64,000 nt of DNA from Pseudomonas sp. DTU_2021_1001937_2_SI_NGA_ILE_001 (GTDB lineage: Bacteria > Pseudomonadota > Gammaproteobacteria > Pseudomonadales > Pseudomonadaceae), in assembly GCF_032463525.1 (NCBI RefSeq), contig NZ_CP135971.1, positions 744,001-808,000 on the forward strand. The letters are read 5' to 3'. Of the stretch, positions 42,404-51,167 are shown in pieces. Every line of letters begins with the position of its first letter. Position 1 is the stretch's first letter. Position numbers and translations under genes: made by a program. The notes below the pieces were generated by a model that was not told the DNA's origin, searched no databases, and saw only the letters and a program-made list of their open reading frames with translations.

Positions 42404-43426
42404 TCAGGCGTGTGCGGAGTGCTCGTGCTTGCGTTTGCGGGTGGCCAGCTCGACCGCCTGGCGCAGCGCCTCGATCAGGCTGCGTTCGTCGGCGATGCCT
42501 TTGCCGGCGATGTCGAAGGCGGTGCCGTGGTCCACCGAGGTGCGGATCACCGGCAGGCCGACGGTGACGTTGACGCCGGCTTCCAGGCCCATGACCTTGA
42601 CCGGGCCGTGGCCCTGGTCGTGGTACATGGCGACCACCGCGTCGAAGTCGCCGCGCCCGGCGCGGAAGAACAGCGTGTCGGCCGGCAGCGGGCCCTCGAC
42701 ACGCCAGCCGCGGGCGCGCAGTTCGTCGATGGCCGGCTGGATCTTGGTGGCCTCTTCGCCGTAACCGAACAGCCCGTTTTCACCGGCGTGGGGGTTGATC
42801 CCGCAGACCGCGATCAGCGGGTCGTCAATTCCGGCGCGTACCAGGGTTTCGTGGGCGCGCTCGATGGTGCGGCGCACCAGGCCCGGCTCGATGCGCGCGA
42901 TGGCGTCGATGATGCCGATGTGAGTAGTGACATGGATGACCCGCAGGGTCGGGGTCATCAGCATCATCGAGACTTCTTCGATGCCGGTCAGGTGGGCGAG
43001 CATCTCGGTGTGACCGGGGAAAATGTGCCCGCCGGCGTGCAGCGCTTCCTTGTTCAACGGCGCGGTGCAGATGGCGTCCAGCTCACCGGCTTCAGTGAGT
43101 TGCACGGTGCGTTCGATGTAGCGGAATGCGGCGTCGCCGGCCACCGCCGACAGACGCCCGTAGGGCAGGTCTTCGGGAATCAGCCCGAGGTCGATGCAAT
43201 CCACCACGCCGGCTTCGAAACGCGCCTGGCTGGGGTGCTCGATGGCGTTGACGCGCAGCGCACCGCCGACGATGCGGTTGGCATCGGCCAGGCGCTTGGC
43301 GTCGCCGATCACCAGCGGGCGGCACAGGGCATAGACGCTGGCGTGCTGCAGGGACTTCATGATGATTTCCGGGCCGACGCCGGCGGCGTCACCCATGGTG
43401 ATGCCGATCACTGGGCGCTCAGACAT
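42404..43426 (-). CDS. pdxA2: PdxA2: 4-phospho-threonate/erythronate dehydrogenase
   Basis: A 340-residue enzyme of the PdxA family, which oxidises and decarboxylates 4-phosphorylated four-carbon acids with NAD. Landmarks are IGITMGDAAGVGPEIIMKSL, PGHTEMLAHLTG and AMYHDQGHGPVKVMG, which supply the metal-binding histidines. Vitamin B6 synthesis normally uses another copy; an adjacent DUF1537 kinase gene marks the catabolic PdxA2 type that makes dihydroxyacetone phosphate and CO2. The ATG follows GAGAGGAATCCCAGC. It overlaps the kinase gene's end by 8 bp. Which stereoisomer is used is not visible. Confidence 0.9.
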   Translation of the reverse strand: MSERPVIGITMGDAAGVGPEIIMKSLQHASVYALCRPLVIGDAKRLADANRIVGGALRVNAIEHPSQARFEAGVVDCIDLGLIPEDLPYGRLSAVAGDAAFRYIERTVQLTEAGELDAICTAPLNKEALHAGGHIFPGHTEMLAHLTGIEEVSMMLMTPTLRVIHVTTHIGIIDAIARIEPGLVRRTIERAHETLVRAGIDDPLIAVCGINPHAGENGLFGYGEEATKIQPAIDELRARGWRVEGPLPADTLFFRAGRGDFDAVVAMYHDQGHGPVKVMGLEAGVNVTVGLPVIRTSVDHGTAFDIAGKGIADERSLIEALRQAVELATRKRKHEHSAHA

Positions 43427-44675
43427 GCTGGGATTCCTCTCGATTGTTCTGTACGTGCGGGGAGGTTGGGTCCGAGACCGGGCGCAGTGCGGCCCAGGCC
43501 TGATAGAGGGTGTCTGGCTGGCCGAAACCACCGGCCTTGGTGACTACCGCCAGCGTGCGCTGCGCATGCTGGGCACGCGACAGCACCACGCCTGGCGCCA
43601 GTTCGCCATCGAGCAGCAAAGCATCGATGCCGGCGGCGCCGAGCAGGGCACGGGCAGTCTCGCCACCGGTGGCGACAAGCGCTCCGGCATGGGCCAGCAA
43701 GGGCTGTAACAGGGCCGCCAGGGCATTGCTCAGCGCAGCGGCCTGGCTGGCGTCGCGGTCGGCCTGTTCGAGGCTGACCAGCAGGTCGTTACCGGCCTGC
43801 AGAACGTCATGCAACTGTTGCTGCAAGGCTGCACGACGTGCGTCGGCATCGCTGGCGAGCAGCACCTGCGGGTCGATGCGTACCCAGCCCTGTCCACTGC
43901 GTTCGGCCAGCAGCGTCGCCTGCGCCTGTGAATGGCGCGACATGCTGCCGACCACGGTGAGCACCGGTGTGGCGGGTTCCGGCTGCGCCAGCCGTTTCGC
44001 CTCGGGCAAGCCCAGGGCCTCGGGCAGGTGCTGTGCCAGGCCGGCCGAACCGACCCAGAACAGCCGCTCGGCCAGGCTTGCCGAGGCCTGTGCCAAGGCA
44101 CGCAGGTCTTCGTCACGCTCGGCATCGCAGATCAGCACCTGGGTGCCGCGGTGCAAATGGTCGAGCAACTGGCGGGGCAGGAGCCGGGTACGAACCTCAT
44201 CCAGCGACAGGTGGGCGCAGAGCAGCCCTTGCTCACTGAACAGCGCCTGCAGGTCGGCGCTGCCGCTGAGGCTTTCGTTGCGCCACACGTCGCTGCGGTC
44301 CACCGCCACGCCATCCAGCAGTTGCACGGCGCCCACTGTGGTGCGCGCCATGGCCGGAAAGGCCGGGGCCACCAGGGCCATGCCGCGGCCGAGCAGGGCG
44401 GTGACTTCTGCAACCACGTTGCCGCGCAGGGTGGAGTCGATCTTCTTGTACAGCGCATGGCCCGACCACAGCGGGTTGTCGAGGAGTGCGCGATTGCGTC
44501 GGGCCGCCTCGGTCGCCGGCAGGCGCCGGGTGTCGAGGTCCACGGCGGTGACCTGGCCGTGCTCGCCCTCGGGCGCGCGCAGGCACACCCGGGTCGAGAC
44601 GCGCGGGGCGAACCCGGCAGCGCAGTCGGCGGCGCCGGACAGGTCGTCGGCGATCACCAGCAGCGGCCGGCTCAT
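43419..44675 (-). CDS. Four-carbon acid sugar kinase (DUF1537 family)
   Basis: A 418-residue DUF1537 kinase that phosphorylates four-carbon acid sugars (threonate, erythronate or their 2-keto forms) at O4 with ATP. The substrate-binding N-terminal domain starts LLVIADDLSGAADCAAGFA and contains YKKIDSTLRGNVVAE. The nucleotide-binding C-terminal domain includes VVGSMSRHSQAQ and LVATGGETARALL. The start is the ATG overlapping the alcohol dehydrogenase stop by 4 bp. Downstream it overlaps pdxA2, so kinase and decarboxylating dehydrogenase are made together, as in known C4-acid pathways. Confidence 0.92.
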   Translation of the reverse strand: MSRPLLVIADDLSGAADCAAGFAPRVSTRVCLRAPEGEHGQVTAVDLDTRRLPATEAARRNRALLDNPLWSGHALYKKIDSTLRGNVVAEVTALLGRGMALVAPAFPAMARTTVGAVQLLDGVAVDRSDVWRNESLSGSADLQALFSEQGLLCAHLSLDEVRTRLLPRQLLDHLHRGTQVLICDAERDEDLRALAQASASLAERLFWVGSAGLAQHLPEALGLPEAKRLAQPEPATPVLTVVGSMSRHSQAQATLLAERSGQGWVRIDPQVLLASDADARRAALQQQLHDVLQAGNDLLVSLEQADRDASQAAALSNALAALLQPLLAHAGALVATGGETARALLGAAGIDALLLDGELAPGVVLSRAQHAQRTLAVVTKAGGFGQPDTLYQAWAALRPVSDPTSPHVQNNREESQHV

Positions 44676-45838
44676 GGCAGCAGGCACCGGTACAGTTGCT
44701 GGATGTCGTCCAGGCTCAACGCCTTGGGGTTGTTGATCATCAGGCGGGTGACCTTCGAGGCCGCCACCGCCATGTCTGCAAGGTGCTCTTCGGCGACACC
44801 GAAATCGCGCAGGTTCTGCGGAATCTCCAGTACCTGGGTCCATTGCTTGATCTGCTCGATCAGTTTGCCGGCTGCGACCTCGTCGCTGTCGGCGTGGTGA
44901 GCGATGCCACACACGCAGGCGGCGCGCTTCAGGCGTGCGGCGCAACTGTCGAGGTTGAAGGCCATCACATGGGGCAGCAGCATGGCGTTGGCCACGCCGT
45001 GGGTGACATGGAACTTGCCGCCCAGCGGATAGGCGAGGGCATGCACCGCTGCGGTGCCTGCGGCGGTCAGGGCCAGACCGCCGTACATCGAGCCGAGCAG
45101 CATGTCACTGCGTGCCTGTACCGAACCGGGCTGCTGGAAGGCTTCGACGATGCTGCCGGCAATCAGGCGCATCGACTCCAGGGCGAAGGTGTCGCTGACC
45201 GGGTTGGCCTTGGTGGAAATGAACGACTCCAGGGCATGGGTGAAGGCGTCCATGCCGGTGGCAGCGGTGATCGCCTTGGGCAGGCCGAGGGTCAGGTTGG
45301 CGTCGAGCAGCACCAGGGTCGGCAGCAGGTGGCGGCTGACCACGCCGATCTTCAGTTCTTCGTCAGGCAGGGTGACGATGGCGTTGGGTGTGACTTCCGA
45401 GCCGGTGCCAGAAGTCGTGGGCACCAACACCATGGGCTTGCCGGGATGGGCGACCTTGTCGATGCCCAGCATGTCCTTGAGCGGCATGTCGTTGGTGAGC
45501 ATCACCGCGAACAGCTTGGCGGCGTCCAGCACGCTGCCGCCGCCGATGGCGATCAGCGCATCGGGGGCTGCCGGGGCGATGGTGCTGCGGAACACGCCCT
45601 CGATGTTCTCCAGGGTGGGTTCGATCTCGACGTTGTCGATCACGGTGGTTTCCACACCCAGGCCCTTGAGTTGGGCCACCACGCGCTCGGTGACGCCCAG
45701 GCGGTGCATGGCGTCCTGGGTGATCAGCGCGACGCGGCGCACCGGGGTATCCAGCAGGCCCAGGCGCTCGCCCAGGCTGTCGAGGCTGCCGGGGCCGTGG
45801 ATGAAGTGTTTGACGGTCTGGAAGTGGTACAGGGACAT
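44672..45838 (-). CDS. Iron-containing (group III) alcohol dehydrogenase
   Basis: A 388-residue Fe-dependent alcohol dehydrogenase. The NAD-site motif IAIGGGSVLDAAK and the metal-site signature regions (GMDAFTHALESFIS; AAVHALAYPLGGKFHVTHG) are clear, as is TTSGTGSEVTPNAIV. It interconverts an aldehyde and an alcohol on a small sugar-derived molecule. In this operon it may reduce the four-carbon aldehyde released by the aldolase so that the kinase can use it, or oxidise the imported compound. It lies between the aldolase gene (15 bp) and the kinase gene (4-bp overlap). Confidence 0.9.
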   Translation of the reverse strand: MSLYHFQTVKHFIHGPGSLDSLGERLGLLDTPVRRVALITQDAMHRLGVTERVVAQLKGLGVETTVIDNVEIEPTLENIEGVFRSTIAPAAPDALIAIGGGSVLDAAKLFAVMLTNDMPLKDMLGIDKVAHPGKPMVLVPTTSGTGSEVTPNAIVTLPDEELKIGVVSRHLLPTLVLLDANLTLGLPKAITAATGMDAFTHALESFISTKANPVSDTFALESMRLIAGSIVEAFQQPGSVQARSDMLLGSMYGGLALTAAGTAAVHALAYPLGGKFHVTHGVANAMLLPHVMAFNLDSCAARLKRAACVCGIAHHADSDEVAAGKLIEQIKQWTQVLEIPQNLRDFGVAEEHLADMAVAASKVTRLMINNPKALSLDDIQQLYRCLLP

Positions 45839-45853
45839 GGCGGGGCCTCCGGC

Positions 45854-46729
45854 TCAGGCGCGATAGACGGACAGCAGGCCTTCGAGCCTGTGCACGGTGG
45901 ATTCATCGAGGGCGGCGACAGGGGCGCGGCATGGGCCGACGCTGACGTTCAACAGGTCAGTGGCTTTCTTCAGCACCGAAGGCATGGTGCCCAGGGCAAA
46001 GGCGTCGCGCAGCGGGCGCAGGGCTTCCTGGGCTGCGCGGGCGGCATCGTGGTTGCCAGCCTGGAAGTGCTTCCAGATGTCCATCACCACATGCGGCACG
46101 GCATTGGCGGTGGCAGCCACCGCGCCGTCGCCACCGGCCAGCAGGTTCCAGTAGATCAGCGAGTCGGTGCCGGCAAACACCGCGAACTCGTCGCTGCGGT
46201 AGCGCATCATCTGCACCAGGCTGTCGAAGTTGCCGGCGCTGTCCTTGATGCCCTTGATCATCGGGTGCTGCGAGAGGGTGGCGACGGCCGGGACACCGAT
46301 GGACATGCCGGTCTTGGCCGGAATGTTGTAGAGCATGATCGGCAAGGATGAGGCGTCGGCGATGGACGTGTAGTGGCCGATCAGCTCGGACTGGCTGACC
46401 GCGTTGAAGAAGGGCGTGATGACCGACAGGGCTTGAATGCCTACATCGCTCATTTTCTTGTTCAGCTCGATCACATCACGCGTGGCGAAGGCGCCGGTAC
46501 CGGCGATCACCGGCACACGGCCGTCGGCCAGCTCGACGGTGAGGCGGGCGATGCGCAGCTTTTCGGCTTCGGACAGGGCGAAGAATTCGCCATTGGTGCC
46601 CAGCACGAACAAGCCGTGCACACCCGCTGCGATCAGGCTGTCGATCAGTTGGGCCAGGGCCTGTTCGTCCACTTCCTGGCGATCGTCGAAGGGGGTCACG
46701 AGGGCTGGAACGATTCCAGTGAACTTCAT
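45854..46729 (-). CDS. DapA/NanA-family aldolase (pyruvate-type class I)
   Basis: A 291-residue TIM-barrel lyase of the dihydrodipicolinate synthase/N-acetylneuraminate lyase family. The N-terminus GIVPALVTPFDDRQEVDEQA, the substrate-binding GTNGEFFALS, Tyr in IMLYNIPAKTGM and the Schiff-base Lys in IKGIKDSAGNF are all present. Lysine synthesis normally uses another copy; here the operon setting points to cleavage of a 2-keto-3-deoxy sugar acid into pyruvate and an aldehyde. It is the first gene of the operon, downstream of the repeated operator sites. The start follows GGAGAGACCCC on the minus strand. Confidence 0.9.
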   Translation of the reverse strand: MKFTGIVPALVTPFDDRQEVDEQALAQLIDSLIAAGVHGLFVLGTNGEFFALSEAEKLRIARLTVELADGRVPVIAGTGAFATRDVIELNKKMSDVGIQALSVITPFFNAVSQSELIGHYTSIADASSLPIMLYNIPAKTGMSIGVPAVATLSQHPMIKGIKDSAGNFDSLVQMMRYRSDEFAVFAGTDSLIYWNLLAGGDGAVAATANAVPHVVMDIWKHFQAGNHDAARAAQEALRPLRDAFALGTMPSVLKKATDLLNVSVGPCRAPVAALDESTVHRLEGLLSVYRA

Positions 46730-46775
46730 GGGGTCTCTCCACGGCAGTGGTTTTATTGTTGGAATGCCATTGATC

Positions 46776-46875
46776 GATTCGATCATTTGAACGGATCTTG
46801 AACTGATGATGGTTAAATGACAAGCGCTTTTTCGCGCAATTCGATCATCAAATGCGGCATTAAAATGATCGAATC
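46776..46875. promoter_or_regulatory. Cluster of three DeoR-type operator half-sites
   Basis: GATTCGATCATTT (46776-46788) and its exact reverse complement AAATGATCGAATC (46863-46875) flank a third copy ATTCGATCAT (46839-46848). The set lies 47-146 bp before the aldolase start, and the divergent AEC transporter gene begins 106 bp beyond it. Spacing of the outer pair (74 bp between) would suit looping by a multimeric repressor. The DeoR protein encoded at the end of the operon is the likely ligand. Confidence 0.7.
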
Positions 46876-46981
46876 AATCGTTATTGAGGCGCGGCCTGAC
46901 GCAGCCCGGTAGCCTGTCGCCTTGCCGACAGGCGCGCGCAGCCCCTAGGATGGGCGCCTGACCAAGGGAGGAGAAGGGTTC

Positions 46982-47857
46982 ATGCTGGCGTCGTTGTTCG
47001 CGGTTCTTGCGCCCGTATTCATCGTGGCGGGCATCGGTTACGGCTGGGCGCGTCGCGGGCACAGCTACCCCACCGATTTCATCGCCCGGGTGGTGATGAC
47101 CATCGGCACGCCGGCGCTGGTGCTGTCGACCCTGAGCCGTACCCGCCTGGATTCCGCCGCCTTCACCAGCATGGCCCTGGCCTGTGTGTTGTGCATGGTG
47201 ATCATGGCCTTCGTCGGCGTGGCGGTCAGCCGGGTGTTCCGCCAGCACTGGCGGGTGCTGGTGCCCGCGTTCATGTTCCCCAACACCGGCAACATGGGCC
47301 TGCCGATCAGCCTGTATGCCTTCGGCGAGCATGGCCTGGCGCTGGCCGTGGCGTTTTTCCTGACCCTGTCGTTGTTCCAGTTCACCCTGGGGATTGCGCT
47401 GTCCGGCGGTGCCGCATCGCTACGTGAGCTGGTGCGCAACCCGATCGTCATCAGCCTGGTACTGGCGCTGCCGATCATTTTTTTCGACCTGCACCTGCCG
47501 CGCTGGCTGACCAACACCGCCGACCTGCTCGGTGGCATGACCATTCCGCTGATGTTGCTGACCCTGGGTGTGTCGCTGGCCAGCATTCGCTTGCACCATG
47601 TCGCCAGCGGCCTGCTGCAGGGCGGCTTGCGCATCGCGCTGGGCGCGGCGGTGGGGTGGGGCATCGGCCTGCTGCTGGGGCTGGAACCGTTGGCACAGGC
47701 GGTGCTGGTGACACAGTCGGCGATGCCGGTGGCGGTGTTCAATTACCTGCTGGCGGTCCGCGCCAACCAGTCGCCGGAGAAAGTCGCCAACCTGGTGATG
47801 TGTTCCACCGTGTTGTCGTTCCTCTGGTTGCCGTTGATCCTCATCGCCTGGATGTAA
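46982..47857 (+). CDS. AEC-family transporter
   Basis: A 291-residue membrane protein of the auxin-efflux-carrier family with about ten hydrophobic helices in two inverted halves. The N-terminus LASLFAVLAPVFIVAGIGYG and FMFPNTGNMGLPISLYAFG are typical; the NTGNMGLP motif lies at the helix break that lines the transport path. Bacterial members move malonate, malate and other organic anions. GGGAGGAGAAGGGTTC precedes the ATG. It is divergent from the C4-acid operon and separated from the next LysR gene by only 21 bp, convergent with it. Substrate unknown. Confidence 0.87.
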   Translation: MLASLFAVLAPVFIVAGIGYGWARRGHSYPTDFIARVVMTIGTPALVLSTLSRTRLDSAAFTSMALACVLCMVIMAFVGVAVSRVFRQHWRVLVPAFMFPNTGNMGLPISLYAFGEHGLALAVAFFLTLSLFQFTLGIALSGGAASLRELVRNPIVISLVLALPIIFFDLHLPRWLTNTADLLGGMTIPLMLLTLGVSLASIRLHHVASGLLQGGLRIALGAAVGWGIGLLLGLEPLAQAVLVTQSAMPVAVFNYLLAVRANQSPEKVANLVMCSTVLSFLWLPLILIAWM

Positions 47858-47878
47858 GTGGCCAGCCGGTCCTGACCA

Positions 47879-48763
47879 TCAGCGCTCGGCGGGTTCGCTG
47901 GGGGGCGTATTGGCTGCCTCGCTGATGTAGGTCGCCAACGCGCCGAGTACCGGGTTGCCGGCGAGCGCTGAGCGGTGTACCAGGCCGACGTGGCGATGGA
48001 AGGTGTGCGCACCCAGGTCCAGGGCCCGGATCCCGGCAGGCCAATGTTCGCGTTCGGGCACCAGGGCGATGCCGACGCCGTGGTTGACCAGCTCGACGAT
48101 CGCCTCCTGCTCATCCAGCTCGCTGCGTTCGCGGGGTGTCAGATGCATCTGGCGCAGGAAGCGGTCGACCTGACGGCCACCGAACGAGGTGCGGTCATAA
48201 CGAATGAACGGGCACCTGCCGAGCAGCTCCAGCCAGTCATCACCCTCTGTGTCGTGCGGTACGATCAGCCGGTATGGCTCGCGCAGCAGGGTGGTCCACA
48301 CCAGGTCGCTGTGCAGCTCGAAGGGCGGGCGGATGATCGCCGCCAGGTCCAGCTCGCCAGCGTCCACCAGGTTGACCAGTTGTGCCGAGACGCCTGGCAG
48401 GACCCGGCTGCGTACCTGCTCGAAGTCGGCATGGAAACGCGCCAGGGCCGCGGGCAACAGGCTGCGTTGCACCGACGCGATGGCCCCGATGTTCACCTGC
48501 GTGGTCGCGGGCTGGCCGGGCGCGGCCTGGCCCAGTTCGGCATACAGGCGCAGCAGCTCGCCGGCCTTGATCAGCAAGGCCTGGCCCCGTGGGTTGAGGT
48601 GGGCGGCGCGCCCGGTGCGGTCGAACAGCGCATGGCCCACCTGGGCTTCGAGGCGCTGCATCTGAGCACTGACCGCCGCCTGCGTCAGGCCAATGCGTTG
48701 GCCAGCTGCAGCGAAGGTGCCTTCCCGGGCCACGGCAACGAAGGTCTTCAGCTCGCGAATCAT
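47879..48763 (-). CDS. LysR-family transcriptional regulator
   Basis: A 294-residue LysR regulator with N-terminal HTH ([38 protein letters not shown]) and an effector domain of about 200 residues. The start, MIRELKTF, is at the usual position. It is divergent from the VOC gene, 106 bp apart, and may control it and possibly the amine-oxidation operon beyond. The 3' end converges with the AEC transporter gene. The effector is not evident. Confidence 0.88.
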   Translation of the reverse strand: MIRELKTFVAVAREGTFAAAGQRIGLTQAAVSAQMQRLEAQVGHALFDRTGRAAHLNPRGQALLIKAGELLRLYAELGQAAPGQPATTQVNIGAIASVQRSLLPAALARFHADFEQVRSRVLPGVSAQLVNLVDAGELDLAAIIRPPFELHSDLVWTTLLREPYRLIVPHDTEGDDWLELLGRCPFIRYDRTSFGGRQVDRFLRQMHLTPRERSELDEQEAIVELVNHGVGIALVPEREHWPAGIRALDLGAHTFHRHVGLVHRSALAGNPVLGALATYISEAANTPPSEPAER

Positions 48764-48869
48764 TGATAGATTTCCTTTGGGCTCAGAGCAAAATCATATT
48801 GTTGTTCCTGATGCTCGGCGAGCTTTAGCATGCGGCTACCACCGAACCTTGCCGCATCAGGAGAGCATC

Positions 48870-49295
48870 ATGAGTCTTTGCCCGTTCCACCTCGCGATTC
48901 CCGTCTATGACCTGGCCGCCGCCCGGGCCTTTTACCGCGATGTCTTCGGCCTGGAGGAGGGGCGCTCCAGCGACCAGTGGGTGGACTTCGATTTCTTCGG
49001 TCATCAGCTGGTGATTCACGAACACCCGCGCACCGCCTCTCAGGAACACGCCCATTCCAACCCGGTAGACGGTCACGATGTGCCGGTGCCGCACTTCGGG
49101 GTGGTACTGCAATGGGAACAGTGGGAAGCCCTGGCCGCGCGTTTGCGAGCCGCGGGCACCGCCTTCGTGATCGAGCCCTATGTGCGCTTCAAGGGCCAGG
49201 TGGGCGAGCAGGCCACCATGTTCTTCCTCGACCCGTGCGGTAACGCGCTGGAGTTCAAGGCCTTCAAGGACATTGGCCAGTTGTTCGCCAAGTAG
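48870..49295 (+). CDS. VOC family protein
   Basis: A 141-residue VOC-fold protein with N-terminal [20 protein letters not shown] and C-terminal [15 protein letters not shown], the latter carrying the Glu that normally binds metal. Metal-site His is in CPFHLAIP and a second in HQLVIHEH. A glyoxalase- or extradiol-dioxygenase-like reaction is possible; no more can be said. TCAGGAGAGCATC precedes the ATG. The frame is open further upstream but overlaps the divergent LysR promoter. Confidence 0.84.
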   Translation: MSLCPFHLAIPVYDLAAARAFYRDVFGLEEGRSSDQWVDFDFFGHQLVIHEHPRTASQEHAHSNPVDGHDVPVPHFGVVLQWEQWEALAARLRAAGTAFVIEPYVRFKGQVGEQATMFFLDPCGNALEFKAFKDIGQLFAK

Positions 49296-49510
49296 CCGGG
49301 CGAGGGTAGCCACACTGGATGGCCGCCGGCTGCGCACTACCCGGCGGCCAGATCATTTCGCGCGCCAGCGGCCGGCGCAGGGTGTGTCGGATTTTTACAA
49401 TACGCCCCCAGGGCCGCTCCCTAGACTCGAAAGCACGCTCCACCTGTGTTCAACATGCCAGACCACCTCGCGTGGCCGGGCGAACCATGCCGAAGTGCCT
49501 CGAGATCGCT

Positions 49511-50650
49511 ATGACCAACAATACCAACATCGATTTTATCTACCTGTCCGAGCAGGACATGATTCGCGCCGGTGTGACCGACATGCCGTCGTGCGTGGAC
49601 ACCATGGAGGAGATGTTCGCCCTGCTGTATCACGGTGACTACCGGATGGCCGGACCCAACAGCGATTCGCATGGCGCGATGATCACCTTCCCGGAGAACT
49701 CGCCGTTCCCGAACATGCCCAAGCCCACCGCCGACCGCCGCATGATGGCGATGCCGGCCTACCTGGGCGGCAATTTCTGCACCGCCGGGGTCAAGTGGTA
49801 TGGCTCCAACGTTGCCAACCGTGAGAAGGGGCTGCCGCGTTCGATCCTGATGTTCACCCTCAACGACCCGGACACCGGCGCACCTCTGGCGCACATGTCG
49901 GCCAACCTGTTGTCGGCCTACCGCACCGGGGCGATTCCGGGCGTGGGTGCCCGTCATCTGGCGCGCAAGAACTCCAAGGTCATCGGCCTGCTTGGCCCAG
50001 GAGTGATGGGCAAGACCACCGTGGCCGCGTTCATGGCGGTTTGTCCAGAGCTGGACACCATCAAGATCAAGGGGCGCGGGCAGAAGAGCCTGGATGACTT
50101 CATCACCTGGCTGCACGCCACCTACCCGCAGATCGTCAACGTGCAGATCGTCGACACCCTGGAAGAGGTGGTGCGCGACTCCGACCTGGTCACCTATTGC
50201 AGCTCCGGCGAAGTCGGCGACCCGTCGATGTACCCCATCGTCAAACGCGAGTGGGTCAAGCCCGGCGCCTTCCTGGCCATGCCGGCGGCCTGCAACATCG
50301 ATACGGCCATGGAGCAGGCCGATGTGCGCAAGGTGGTCGACAACACCGGCCTGTACCAGGCCTGGTTCCATGAGCTGCCCAAGCCTGCGCACCACTGCGT
50401 GCCAGTGATCGGCGTGCGCTTCATGGACATGATCGCCGAAGGAAAGATGCGCACCGACCAGCTCGAAGACATCGGCAAGATCATCGCCGGCGACGCCCCG
50501 GGCCGCCTCAACGACGACGAGATCATTCTCATGTCGGTGGGTGGCATGCCCGTGGAAGACGTGGCCTGGGGCACCGTGGTGTACCGCAACGCCGTCGAGC
50601 GCGGCATCGGCGTGAAGCTGAATCTCTGGGAAACCCCGGTCCTCAGCTGA
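49511..50650 (+). CDS. Ornithine-cyclodeaminase/tyramine-oxidase-subunit-B-like protein
   Basis: A 379-residue protein of the ornithine cyclodeaminase/mu-crystallin superfamily, of the kind annotated as tyramine oxidase subunit B. The Rossmann nucleotide-binding loop is VIGLLGPGVMGKTTVAA, and substrate-domain landmarks are GGNFCTAGVKWYGSN and SANLLSAYRTGAIPGVGARH. The superfamily includes imine reductases and amino-acid dehydrogenases. It is the first gene of a three-gene operon with a RidA protein and an FAD oxidoreductase, so oxidation or handling of an imine/amine is likely. The start at MTNNTNIDF is chosen; the frame continues upstream without a ribosome-binding site. Confidence 0.82.
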   Translation: MTNNTNIDFIYLSEQDMIRAGVTDMPSCVDTMEEMFALLYHGDYRMAGPNSDSHGAMITFPENSPFPNMPKPTADRRMMAMPAYLGGNFCTAGVKWYGSNVANREKGLPRSILMFTLNDPDTGAPLAHMSANLLSAYRTGAIPGVGARHLARKNSKVIGLLGPGVMGKTTVAAFMAVCPELDTIKIKGRGQKSLDDFITWLHATYPQIVNVQIVDTLEEVVRDSDLVTYCSSGEVGDPSMYPIVKREWVKPGAFLAMPAACNIDTAMEQADVRKVVDNTGLYQAWFHELPKPAHHCVPVIGVRFMDMIAEGKMRTDQLEDIGKIIAGDAPGRLNDDEIILMSVGGMPVEDVAWGTVVYRNAVERGIGVKLNLWETPVLS

Positions 50651-50682
50651 GGCCCACAGCATTCATCCAGCAAGGAACTGAA

Positions 50683-51105
50683 ATGACTCAGATCACCAAA
50701 CTCAAGACCGGCTCGAAGTTCGAGGAAATGGGCAGCTATTCGCGGCTGGTGGCCGTGGACAACTGGATCTACGTGTCCAACACCGCAGGGCGCAATCCGC
50801 AGACCAAGCAGATTTCCGAAGACCTGGTCGAACAGACCCACCAGGTGTTCGCCAACGTCGAGGCGGCCCTGGCCGCCGTGGATTCCAGCCTGGCCGACGT
50901 GATCTTCTCGCGGGTCTTCGTGCAGGAAGCCAAGGACGTGGAAACGGTGATGGGCATCGTTGGCGAGAAATTTCGCGGCATCGACCCAGCCACCACAGTG
51001 ACCTGTCCTCCGCTGGGCTCTACCGTCTACAAGATGGAACTGGAGGTCACCGCGTTCCGTGGCGCGTCCCGTGCCACCGTGCAGAAAATCACCCTGGCGC
51101 AATGA
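50683..51105 (+). CDS. RidA family protein (enamine/imine deaminase)
   Basis: A 140-residue RidA/YjgF/UK114-family protein, normally a homotrimer that hydrolyses reactive 2-aminoacrylate-type enamines and imines. Family landmarks are NWIYVSNTAGRNP, the central FANVEAALAAVDSSLADVIF, and the C-terminal MELEVTAFRG, with an Arg (TRAF/SRVF-type, SRVFVQEA) in the active-site region. It sits between the cyclodeaminase-like gene and the FAD oxidoreductase gene, whose reaction would release an imine. Its stop overlaps a possible ATG of the next gene. Confidence 0.88.
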   Translation: MTQITKLKTGSKFEEMGSYSRLVAVDNWIYVSNTAGRNPQTKQISEDLVEQTHQVFANVEAALAAVDSSLADVIFSRVFVQEAKDVETVMGIVGEKFRGIDPATTVTCPPLGSTVYKMELEVTAFRGASRATVQKITLAQ

Positions 51106-51167
51106 CGCCCGCGGCAGGTGCGGTGTTCATCGCGCCTGCCTTCCTATTCGTTTGCGAGTGCTCAACC

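Noticed and set aside
42404..43426. Naming this gene pdxA for vitamin B6 synthesis
   Set aside because: It is coupled to a DUF1537 kinase in a catabolic operon and lacks the usual pdxA neighbours (ksgA, surA).
44696..46351. A 551-codon plus-strand open frame opposite the alcohol dehydrogenase and aldolase genes
   Set aside because: It spans two well-defined minus-strand genes and their junction and has no recognisable motif.
45854..46729. Naming the aldolase DapA (lysine biosynthesis) or NanA (sialic acid)
   Set aside because: Neither lysine-pathway nor sialic-acid-pathway genes (nanE, nanK, nagA) are nearby; the operon points to another 2-keto acid.
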